Assembly: GCA_028866355.1 (NCBI GenBank)
Contig: JAGWIH010000172.1
Location: 1 to 5,328 of the forward strand
DNA from: Alphaproteobacteria bacterium
GTDB lineage: Bacteria; Pseudomonadota; Alphaproteobacteria; ATCC43930; CGMCC-115725
Direction of reading: 5' to 3'
DNA: 5,328 nucleotides
A model generated the notes under the pieces. That model ran no database searches and was not told where the DNA came from. It saw nothing but the letters and a program-made list of their open reading frames with translations. A program made the translations under genes and the position numbers. Positions within the stretch are counted from its first letter, which is position 1; each line of letters begins with the position of its first letter. Shown piece after piece: positions 1 to 4,405 of this stretch.

Positions 1-78
1 ATCATGCGCTATCGCATCTGGTTCCAGGGCACGGCGCTGCTGCTGTTCTTCATCTTCATGATGCTCTATCGGCGCTGA
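1..78 (+). CDS. Twin-transmembrane/HIG1-like small membrane protein, C-terminal fragment
   Basis: Frame 1 is open from the window edge to a TGA at 76-78 and gives 25 residues. They begin with an IMRYRIWFQG-type segment, continue as a hydrophobic run rich in Leu, Phe, Ile and Met, and end in Tyr-Arg-Arg. This looks like the second membrane helix and basic tail of the small (about 60-70 aa) twin-transmembrane proteins, HIG1-like, that often sit directly upstream of the cobalamin adenosyltransferase in alphaproteobacteria. The stop lies 9 bases before the adenosyltransferase ATG, so the two are probably co-transcribed. The start and first helix are outside the window. The family assignment rests on a short hydrophobic tail plus gene order, so it is moderate; that the segment is coding and membrane-spanning is more secure. 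Its function is unknown. Confidence 0.6.
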   Translation: MMRYRIWFQGTALLLFFIFMMLYRR

Positions 79-87
79 GCCGGCCCG

Positions 88-636
88 ATGTCGCGCATCT
101 ATACCCGCACCGGCGATGGCGGCGAGACCGGCCTCGGCGACGGCTCGCGGGTGGCGAAAACCAGCCTGCGCGTCGAGAGCTACGGCACGGTCGACGAGGC
201 CAACGCGGTGCTCGGGCTGGCGCGGCTCGACGCGCGCGGCGCCGCGGATGCGATGCTCGCGCGCATCCAGAACGATCTCTTCGATCTCGGCGCCGATCTC
301 GCCGAAGCGCGCGGCAAGCTCGACCAGGTGCCGCGCATCGGCGCGACGCAGGTGGCGCGGCTCGAACGCGAGATCGACGCGCTCGAGCGCGGCCTGAAGC
401 CGCTGAAGAGTTTCGTCCTGCCGGGCGGCACCAAGCTCGCCGCCGCGCTCCATCTCGGCCGCACCGTGGTGCGCCGCGCCGAGCGCCGGCTGGCGGCGCT
501 TGCCGCCCACGAGCCGGTCAACCCCGAAGCGCTCAAATATCTCAACCGGCTGTCGGACCATCTCTTCGTGCTGGCGCGGCACGCCAACCGTAAAGGCCGC
601 GCCGACGTCTTGTGGAAACCGGGCGCCAACAGCTAG
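88..636 (+). CDS. pduO: PduO-type cob(I)alamin (corrinoid) adenosyltransferase
   Basis: This cytoplasmic enzyme transfers the 5'-deoxyadenosyl group of ATP to cob(I)alamin to make adenosylcobalamin. The 182-aa product has the family's usual length for the single-domain (MMAB/PduO) type. Residues 5-16 form the N-terminal ATP-binding loop (YTRTGDGGETGL). RVESYGTVDEANA at 28-40 is the second conserved block. SFVLPGG at 108-114 precedes the Arg-rich helix GRTVVRRAER at 124-133, which contributes ATP-binding arginines, and YLNRLSDHLFVLAR at 151-164 is the last signature. The protein ends in the typical VLWKPG. The start is fixed by the family pattern beginning at Met1; no clear Shine-Dalgarno is seen, and translation may follow from the upstream gene. 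Such genes are often labelled cobO, but the fold is the PduO/MMAB one and not that of CobA/CobO. Nearby acyl-CoA genes suggest supply of cofactor to an acyl-CoA mutase, which is inference. Confidence 0.95.
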   Translation: MSRIYTRTGDGGETGLGDGSRVAKTSLRVESYGTVDEANAVLGLARLDARGAADAMLARIQNDLFDLGADLAEARGKLDQVPRIGATQVARLEREIDALERGLKPLKSFVLPGGTKLAAALHLGRTVVRRAERRLAALAAHEPVNPEALKYLNRLSDHLFVLARHANRKGRADVLWKPGANS

Positions 637-641
637 GCGGA

Positions 642-668
642 CGCGGCGCCGCGGCAGGTTTCGCCGCG
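642..668 (+). terminator. GC-rich stem-loops after the adenosyltransferase, possible terminator
   Basis: Just past the stop at 636 there is a perfect 12-bp palindrome, CGCGGCGCCGCG (642-653). An overlapping alternative hairpin has stem CGCGGC at 650-655, a 7-base loop, and GCCGCG at 663-668. What follows is TGAAATTT, which is not a real U-tract, so this is at best a weak intrinsic terminator; it could equally be an mRNA-stabilising structure or GC-driven chance. It lies between a finished gene and the likely etfB promoter, the right place for termination. Confidence 0.3.
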
Positions 669-690
669 TGAAATTTGCGTTACGAACCGC

Positions 691-719
691 TTGCCATCGC
701 TTTGTGCGCGTGCACAAAT
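691..719 (+). promoter_or_regulatory. Candidate sigma-70-type promoter for etfBA-hbdA
   Basis: TTGCCA at 691-696 matches five of six bases of the TTGACA -35 box. Seventeen bases later ACAAAT at 714-719 matches only three of six of TATAAT. The spacing is ideal and the location, 40-68 bases before the etfB start, fits, but the -10 is poor. The pair overlaps the 701-718 palindrome, which would suit repression by a factor bound there. Transcription start not shown. Confidence 0.3.
701..718. promoter_or_regulatory. Near-perfect 18-bp palindrome, candidate operator upstream of etfB
   Basis: The sequence TTTGTGCGCGTGCACAAA has arms TTTGTGC (701-707) and GCACAAA (712-718) that are exact reverse complements, with four bases between them; only the 708/711 pair breaks the symmetry. 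Its AT-rich outer bases stand out from the surrounding GC-rich DNA. It lies 40 bases before the etfB ATG and covers the spacer and -10 of the promoter candidate, as a repressor site would. The regulator is unknown. The inner TGC-N4-GCA recalls the TGC-rich sites described for the PHB regulator PhaR, but this is only a resemblance. Confidence 0.45.
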
Positions 720-758
720 CATCCCGCATTGCAGCATGGCAAGCGGGAAGCCTCGTTC

Positions 759-1508
759 ATGAAGGTTCTGGTTGCCGTCAAACGGGTGATCGACTTCAAC
801 GTCAAGATCCGCGTCAAGGCCGACGGCAGCGGCGTCGAGACGGCGAACGTCAAGATGTCGATGAATCCGTTCGACGAGATCGCGGTCGAGGAAGCGGTGC
901 GGCTCAAGGAAGCCGGCGTCGCCAAGGAAATCGTCGCCGTGTCGATGGGCGCCGCGCCATGCCAGGAGACCATCCGCACCGCGCTCGCCATGGGCGCCGA
1001 CCGCGGCGTCCACGTCTTGACCGACGCCGAATTGCAGCCGCTGGCGGTGGCGAAGCTGCTCAAGGCCATCGTCGCCAAGGAACAGCCGCAACTCGTCATC
1101 CTGGGCAAGCAGGCGATCGACGACGATTGCAACCAGAGCGGCCAGATGCTGGCGGCGCTGCTCGGCTGGGGCCAGGCGACGTTCGCGTCGAAGCTCAAGC
1201 TCGCCGACGGCAGCGCCACGGTGACGCGTGAAGTCGACGGCGGCCTCGAAACCCTTACGCTCAAGCTGCCGGCGGTGGTGACCACCGATCTGCGGCTCAA
1301 CGAGCCGCGCTATGCCTCGCTGCCCAACATCATGAAGGCGAAGAAAAAGCCCATCGAACAATTGACTCCCGACGCGCTCGGCGTCGACGTGAAGCCGCGC
1401 CTGGCGACGCTCAAGGTCGCCGAGCCGCCCAAGCGCCAGGCCGGCAAGAAGGTCGCCTCGGTCGCCGAGCTGGTGGACAAGCTCCGCAACGAGGCGCGGG
1501 TGATCTGA
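759..1508 (+). CDS. etfB: Electron transfer flavoprotein beta subunit
   Basis: EtfB pairs with EtfA to form the soluble heterodimer that takes electrons from acyl-CoA dehydrogenases and passes them to ETF:ubiquinone oxidoreductase. The 249-aa product matches the canonical family length and starts with the typical MKVLVAVKRVIDFNVKIRVK. GKQAIDDDCNQSGQM at 116-130 is the AMP-binding segment. Residues 158-176 (REVDGG through PAVVTT) fit the ETF-beta signature. LPNIMKAKKKPI at 188-199 is the recognition loop that docks onto dehydrogenases; its leading Leu188 corresponds to the key leucine of the human protein. An in-frame TTG at 675 would add 28 residues that do not resemble the family, so ATG 759 is preferred, with a weak GGGAAG Shine-Dalgarno at 745-750. 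The stop overlaps the etfA start by one base. AMP-segment and loop agreement point to the canonical, non-bifurcating class. Confidence 0.97.
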   Translation: MKVLVAVKRVIDFNVKIRVKADGSGVETANVKMSMNPFDEIAVEEAVRLKEAGVAKEIVAVSMGAAPCQETIRTALAMGADRGVHVLTDAELQPLAVAKLLKAIVAKEQPQLVILGKQAIDDDCNQSGQMLAALLGWGQATFASKLKLADGSATVTREVDGGLETLTLKLPAVVTTDLRLNEPRYASLPNIMKAKKKPIEQLTPDALGVDVKPRLATLKVAEPPKRQAGKKVASVAELVDKLRNEARVI

Positions 1509-2452
1509 TGGCGGTCCTGGTGCTCGCCGAACATGACGGCAAGGCGCTGAAGCCGGCGACGCTCAACACGATCGCGGCGGCGGCCAAGCTCGGCGCGGTG
1601 CACGTGCTGGTCGCCGGATCGGGCTGCGCCGGAATCGCGGCCGCAGCCGCCACGGTCGCCGGCGTAACGAAGGTGCTTGTCGCCGACGACGCGATCTATG
1701 CGCATCCCTTGGCCGAAGAGCTGGCGCCTTTGTTGGCCGGGCTTGCCAAAAACTATTCGCACCTGCTGGCGCCGGCGACCACCTTCGGCAAGAACGTCAT
1801 GCCGCGCGCGGCGGCGCTTCTCGACGTGGCGCAGCTTTCGGATATTTCCGCCATCGTCTCGGCCGACACGTTCGAGCGGCCGATCTATGCCGGCAACGCG
1901 ATTGCCACGGTCAAATCGTCGGACGCGATCAAGGTCATCACCGTGCGCGCGACATCCTTTCCCGCCGTCGCCGCGAGCGGCGGCAATGCCACCGTCGAAA
2001 AGGTTCCGGCCGCCGGCGGCACCGGCCTCGCGCACTATGTCGGCGCCGAGCTCGCCAAGAGCGAGCGGCCCGAGCTTACGGCGGCGCGAATCATCGTCTC
2101 GGGCGGGCGCGGGCTGCAATCGGGCGAGAACTTCAAGCTGCTCGAGCGGCTGGCCGACAGGCTCGGCGCCGCGGTCGGCGCGTCGCGCGCCGCGGTCGAC
2201 GCCGGCTTCGTGCCAAACGATTATCAGGTCGGCCAAACCGGCAAGATCGTCGCGCCCGAGCTTTACATCGCGATCGGTATTTCGGGCGCGATCCAGCATC
2301 TTGCCGGCATGAAGGATTCGAAGGTGATCGTCGCGATCAACAAGGACGAGGAAGCGCCGATCTTCCAGGTCGCCGATTACGGCCTGGTCGGCGATCTGTT
2401 CGAAATCGTGCCGGCGCTCGACCAGGCGCTGGCGAAGCGCGGCGCGGCATAA
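1508..2452 (+). CDS. etfA: Electron transfer flavoprotein alpha subunit
   Basis: EtfA carries most of the FAD site of the EtfAB heterodimer that accepts electrons from acyl-CoA dehydrogenases in the cytoplasm. The 314-aa product has the usual bacterial length. The N-terminal ETF domain starts MAVLVLAEHDGKALKP and runs to about residue 185. The C-terminal FAD domain opens with IIVSGGRGL near 195-203, followed by VGASRAAVDAG (223-233, with the FAD-contacting Ser226 and Arg227), VGQTGK (241-246, Thr244 expected near flavin N5) and LYIAIGISGAIQHLAG (252-267, including His264), the ETF-alpha signature. INKDEEAPIF at 277-286 and DYGLVGDLFEIVPAL at 290-304 complete it. The TGATG junction with etfB means translational coupling and equal subunit supply. 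No cysteine or insertion suggests a bifurcating or other specialised ETF. hbdA follows after 13 bases. Confidence 0.97.
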   Translation: MAVLVLAEHDGKALKPATLNTIAAAAKLGAVHVLVAGSGCAGIAAAAATVAGVTKVLVADDAIYAHPLAEELAPLLAGLAKNYSHLLAPATTFGKNVMPRAAALLDVAQLSDISAIVSADTFERPIYAGNAIATVKSSDAIKVITVRATSFPAVAASGGNATVEKVPAAGGTGLAHYVGAELAKSERPELTAARIIVSGGRGLQSGENFKLLERLADRLGAAVGASRAAVDAGFVPNDYQVGQTGKIVAPELYIAIGISGAIQHLAGMKDSKVIVAINKDEEAPIFQVADYGLVGDLFEIVPALDQALAKRGAA

Positions 2453-2465
2453 ACGGGGGCAACGC

Positions 2466-3356
2466 ATGGCGGAAGCAACGACTACGATCAAGATCATCGG
2501 CATCGTCGGCGCCGGTCAGATGGGCAGCGGCATCGCGCACGTCGCGGCGCTCGCCGGCTACGACGTCTATCTCGCCGATCTCGAGCAGAAGGCGCTCGAC
2601 CGCGCCGCCGGCGTCATCGACAAGAACCTGTCGCGGCAGGTGAAGAGCGGCAAGATCAAGGAGGCCGACAAGACGGCAGCGGAAAAGCGCATCAAGAGCG
2701 GCACGGCGTTCGACCGCTTCAAGGATTGCGACATGGTGATCGAAGCCGCGACCGAAAACGAGGCGGTCAAGCGCGAGGTCTACAAGAAGCTGATGCCGAA
2801 CCTGAAGCCGTCGGCGATCCTCGCCAGCAACACCTCGTCGATTTCGATCACCCGGCTTGCCGCCACGACCGACCGGCCGGGCAAATTCATCGGCATGCAT
2901 TTCATGAACCCGGTGCCGGTGATGACGCTGGTCGAGCTGATCCGCGGCATCGCCACCGACGAATCGACGTTTTCCGCCGTTCGCGAACTGGCCGTCAAAC
3001 TGGGCAAGACGCCGGTTGCCGCGGAGGATTTCCCCGCCTTCATCGTCAACCGCATCCTGCTGCCGATGATCAACGAGGCGGTCTATACGCTCTATGAAGG
3101 CGTCGGCTCGGTCGAGGCGATCGACGTCGCGATGAAGCTTGGCGCCAACCATCCGATGGGACCGCTCGAGCTCGCCGATTTCATCGGCCTCGATACCTGT
3201 CTGGCGGTGATGCAGGTGCTGTACGAAGGCTTGGCCGATTCGAAGTACCGGCCCTGCCCGCTGCTGGTCAAATACGTCGAAGCCGGCTGGCTCGGACGCA
3301 AGGCCGGCCGCGGATTCTACGATTATCGCGGCGATAAGCCGGTGCCAACGCGCTGA
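2466..3356 (+). CDS. hbdA: 3-hydroxybutyryl-CoA dehydrogenase (short-chain 3-hydroxyacyl-CoA dehydrogenase)
   Basis: This soluble enzyme interconverts 3-hydroxybutyryl-CoA (and probably other short 3-hydroxyacyl-CoAs) and acetoacetyl-CoA with NAD(H) or NADP(H). The 296-aa length is that of stand-alone HBD/PaaH proteins, without a fused enoyl-CoA hydratase. The Rossmann NAD motif is GAGQMG at 15-20, with Asp38 at the end of strand two placed to hold the adenosine ribose, which favours NAD. The active site is complete: Ser124 in SNTSS (121-125), His145 in GMHFMNPVPVM, Glu157 in VELIRG and Asn195 in FIVNRILLP. The C-terminal domain ends with the family hallmark GWLGRKAGRGFYDY (274-287). A GGGGG ribosome site at 2455-2459 lies 6 bases before the ATG. 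The close spacing to etfA argues for one operon linking acyl-CoA dehydrogenation, ETF and this oxidation step. Whether it serves fatty-acid breakdown, PHB turnover or aromatic catabolism is not decided by sequence. Confidence 0.94.
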   Translation: MAEATTTIKIIGIVGAGQMGSGIAHVAALAGYDVYLADLEQKALDRAAGVIDKNLSRQVKSGKIKEADKTAAEKRIKSGTAFDRFKDCDMVIEAATENEAVKREVYKKLMPNLKPSAILASNTSSISITRLAATTDRPGKFIGMHFMNPVPVMTLVELIRGIATDESTFSAVRELAVKLGKTPVAAEDFPAFIVNRILLPMINEAVYTLYEGVGSVEAIDVAMKLGANHPMGPLELADFIGLDTCLAVMQVLYEGLADSKYRPCPLLVKYVEAGWLGRKAGRGFYDYRGDKPVPTR

Positions 3357-3364
3357 TCCGTGCG

Positions 3365-3390
3365 ATGACATTGCAGCGTCATACTTTTTT
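3365..3390 (+). terminator. Candidate Rho-independent terminator of the etfBA-hbdA operon
   Basis: ATGAC at 3365-3369 pairs with GTCAT at 3378-3382 across an 8-base loop, and after two bases comes T6 at 3385-3390. The T-run is the longest in this GC-rich window and starts 29 bases after the hbdA stop, but the stem is only five pairs, so termination may be partial. Confidence 0.4.
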
Positions 3391-3399
3391 GGCTTTAAT
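3371..3399 (+). promoter_or_regulatory. Candidate promoter for the HNH gene
   Basis: TTTAAT at 3394-3399 matches five of six bases of the -10 consensus, and TTGCAG at 3371-3376 lies exactly 17 bases upstream but keeps only the TTG of the -35. Transcription would start near 3406, leaving a leader of about 38 bases. The pair overlaps the terminator candidate, a compact arrangement that is plausible but unproven. Confidence 0.33.
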
Positions 3400-3400
3400 G

Positions 3401-3430
3401 CCCGGCAAGGGCGGGTTTGAGCCCGCCGGG
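3401..3430. repeat. Strong 10-bp stem-loop in front of the HNH start
   Basis: CCCGGC (3401-3406) pairs with GCCGGG (3425-3430) and, after a two-base AA bulge, GGGC (3409-3412) pairs with GCCC (3421-3424) around an 8-base loop. All ten pairs are G:C. It ends four bases before the GGAGG ribosome site of the HNH gene. With no T-run after it, it does not look like an intrinsic terminator for the upstream operon; it could stabilise a read-through message or affect translation of the HNH gene. Confidence 0.5.
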
Positions 3431-3434
3431 ATTT

Positions 3435-3439
3435 GGAGG
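3435..3439 (+). promoter_or_regulatory. Ribosome binding site that sets the HNH TTG start
   Basis: GGAGG is a strong Shine-Dalgarno core, with only four bases before the in-frame TTG at 3444. That is slightly tight, but no other in-frame start near it fits: the TTG at 3417 is inside the hairpin and upstream of this site, and the next candidate, a GTG near 3477, would remove the conserved ALVLNADF start of the family. Confidence 0.55.
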
Positions 3440-3443
3440 CTGG

Positions 3444-4007
3444 TTGTCCGTCGCGCTCGATAGTTGTCCGGCGCTCGTGCTCAACGCGGATTTCCGCCCG
3501 TTGAGCTACTTCCCCCTATCGCTCTGGTCCTGGCAGGAAACGATCAAGGCCGTCTGCCTCGAGCGCGTGAACATCGTCTCGCAATACGATCGCGTCGTGC
3601 GCAGCCCGTCGTTCGAAATGAAGCTGCCGAGCGTGATTTCGCTCAAGGAATACATTCCGCTGACGCGGCGGCCGGCTTTCACGCGGTTCAATGTTTTCCT
3701 GCGCGACCGCTTCATCTGCCAGTATTGCGGCGACGGCTTCCCGTCGCACGACCTGACCTTCGATCACGTCGTGCCGCGCTCGCGCGGCGGCCACACGACG
3801 TGGGAAAACGTCGTCACCGCCTGTTCGGGCTGCAATCTGCGCAAGGGCAACCGCATTCCGGCCGAAAGCGGTCTCTATCCGCGCCACCGTCCGCTGCAGC
3901 CGACGACGCAGGCGCTCCGCGAGAACGGCCGCGCCTTCCCGCCCAACTTCCTGCACCATTCCTGGCGCGACTTCCTTTACTGGGACAGCGAACTCGAACC
4001 GAGCTGA
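3444..4007 (+). CDS. HNH endonuclease family protein
   Basis: The 187-aa product (TTG start) belongs to a widespread stand-alone HNH family with a conserved N-terminal block, here PALVLNADFRPLSYFPLSLW at about 9-28. Residues 92-95 (CQYC) and 127-130 (CSGC) are two zinc-binding Cys pairs that frame the beta-beta-alpha-metal core. Within it lie Asp107-His108 (FDHVVPRSRGG), Asn122 (WENVV) and Asn131 in CNLRKGNR, where the last His of the H-N-H triad is Asn, as is common. The C-terminal tail FPPNFLHHSWRDFLYWDSELEP is also conserved. HNH proteins of this kind are predicted metal-dependent nucleases, but I know of no established substrate or role for this one. No neighbouring methyltransferase, specificity subunit or phage gene supports a restriction or defence role. 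It follows hbdA after 87 bases with its own candidate promoter, so it is likely a separate unit. Family assignment is firm; function is unknown. Confidence 0.9.
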   Translation: MSVALDSCPALVLNADFRPLSYFPLSLWSWQETIKAVCLERVNIVSQYDRVVRSPSFEMKLPSVISLKEYIPLTRRPAFTRFNVFLRDRFICQYCGDGFPSHDLTFDHVVPRSRGGHTTWENVVTACSGCNLRKGNRIPAESGLYPRHRPLQPTTQALRENGRAFPPNFLHHSWRDFLYWDSELEPS

Positions 4008-4011
4008 GCCC

Positions 4012-4023
4012 AGCCGCGCGGCT
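4012..4023. terminator. Palindrome between convergent genes, possible bidirectional terminator
   Basis: AGCCGCGCGGCT is a perfect 12-bp palindrome placed between the HNH stop (4005-4007) and overlapping the lipoprotein stop (4022-4024, minus strand). Position between convergent genes suits a shared terminator, but there is no T-run on either strand and the hairpin would be short (four pairs if a four-base loop is allowed). Confidence 0.25.
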
Positions 4024-4261
4024 AATACGCGTTGTTGAGCTGCAGCGTGACTGTCGGCACGACCGCGTTGTCGTGCGGCGCCATCACGTCGGGCACCGGC
4101 TGCGCTTGGCCGACCTGCTCGGCGGTCGGACCGGTGTGTTGTGCGGCCGAGATGTCGCTTTGGATGGCGCGCGGAGTCGACGGGTCCGTCGGCGCGGCAG
4201 CCGTGCAGCCGACCAGCGCCGCCGACGCGGCGAGGCCCAGGCAAACGAGAAGCGTGCGCAT
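4022..4261 (-). CDS. Small hypothetical lipoprotein
   Basis: The gene encodes 79 aa. Residues 1-18 form a lipoprotein signal peptide: Met-Arg, a hydrophobic stretch, and the lipobox LVGC ending in Cys19, which would be lipidated after cleavage by signal peptidase II. Thr at +2 gives no inner-membrane retention signal, so outer-membrane anchoring is expected. The roughly 60-aa mature part is rich in Ala, Pro, Thr and Gln with no membrane helix or further cysteine, looks largely unstructured, and matches no family I recognise. The start is well supported: GGAGG on the minus strand (4268-4272) lies six bases before the ATG at 4261. The reverse frame stays open far upstream, but that extension is antisense to the Nudix gene and lacks these signals. 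The gene is convergent with the HNH gene and divergent from the Nudix gene. No convincing promoter was found. Coding status is good; role unknown. Confidence 0.75.
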   Translation of the reverse strand: MRTLLVCLGLAASAALVGCTAAAPTDPSTPRAIQSDISAAQHTGPTAEQVGQAQPVPDVMAPHDNAVVPTVTLQLNNAY

Positions 4262-4267
4262 CGCAAA

Positions 4268-4272
4268 CCTCC
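4268..4272 (-). promoter_or_regulatory. Ribosome binding site fixing the lipoprotein start
   Basis: On the minus strand this reads GGAGG, six bases ahead of the ATG at 4261. It distinguishes this start from an in-frame ATG about 25 codons upstream, which has no such site and would bury the signal peptide. Confidence 0.7.
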
Positions 4273-4352
4273 GTCCGAATGAGTACAAACTCTTGTCGAT
4301 GAGGTAGGCGCCGAATATGGCCTTCGCTGGAAAAATCATGTCGGAAATGGGA

Positions 4353-4400
4353 CCGCCGCGGCTGTCACGTCGACGCCCTGCTTTTGTCACGCCGCGGCGG
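4353..4400. repeat. 10-bp GC inverted repeat with flanking TGTCACG direct repeats, before the Nudix gene
   Basis: CCGCCGCGGC (4353-4362) is the exact reverse complement of GCCGCGGCGG (4391-4400), with 28 bases between. The interval also holds two copies of TGTCACG (4363-4369 and 4385-4391) set 22 bases apart, each touching a repeat arm. In RNA the arms would form a 10-pair G:C stem whose 3' side includes the GGCGG that is the best ribosome site for the ATG at 4406. It may be a translation-masking hairpin, a paired protein-binding site, or GC-driven coincidence. I see no elements of a TPP riboswitch. Confidence 0.4.
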
Positions 4401-4405
4401 ACGGA

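Noticed and set aside
675..758. N-terminal extension of EtfB from a TTG at 675
   Set aside because: The added 28 residues do not resemble any ETF-beta N-terminus, and they would run through the palindrome and promoter candidate; ATG 759 gives the canonical 249-aa protein.
1310..2503. Reverse-strand open frame of 397 codons across etfB and etfA
   Set aside because: It is antisense to two well-conserved genes, its translation is a low-complexity Arg/Asp/Gly/Leu-rich product with no recognisable domain, and such mirror frames are common in GC-rich DNA.
2337..3371. Reverse-strand open frame of 344 codons across hbdA
   Set aside because: Antisense to a confident gene with all catalytic residues; composition is rich in Arg, Asp, His and Val with no family resemblance.
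3417..3443. Upstream TTG start for the HNH protein
   Set aside because: It lies inside the hairpin and before the GGAGG site, and the nine extra residues are not part of the family pattern.
3516..4244. Reverse-strand 242-codon frame across the HNH gene
   Set aside because: Mirror frame with Arg/Ala-rich composition, overlapping a gene with a complete zinc-bound HNH core.
3444..4261. HNH protein and lipoprotein as a defence or toxin-immunity pair
   Set aside because: They are convergent with separate signals, the HNH protein is a conserved solo family without a secretion or delivery domain, and the lipoprotein shows no immunity-like fold.
4314..4344. Minus-strand promoter for the lipoprotein (CCGACA ... 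CATATT)
   Set aside because: Both boxes match only four of six bases and the spacing is 19, which is not enough to call.
4262..4405. TPP riboswitch before the thiamine-related Nudix gene
   Set aside because: I looked for the conserved CUGAGA and the ACCUGAUC/GGAUAAU-like segments and found none in this region.
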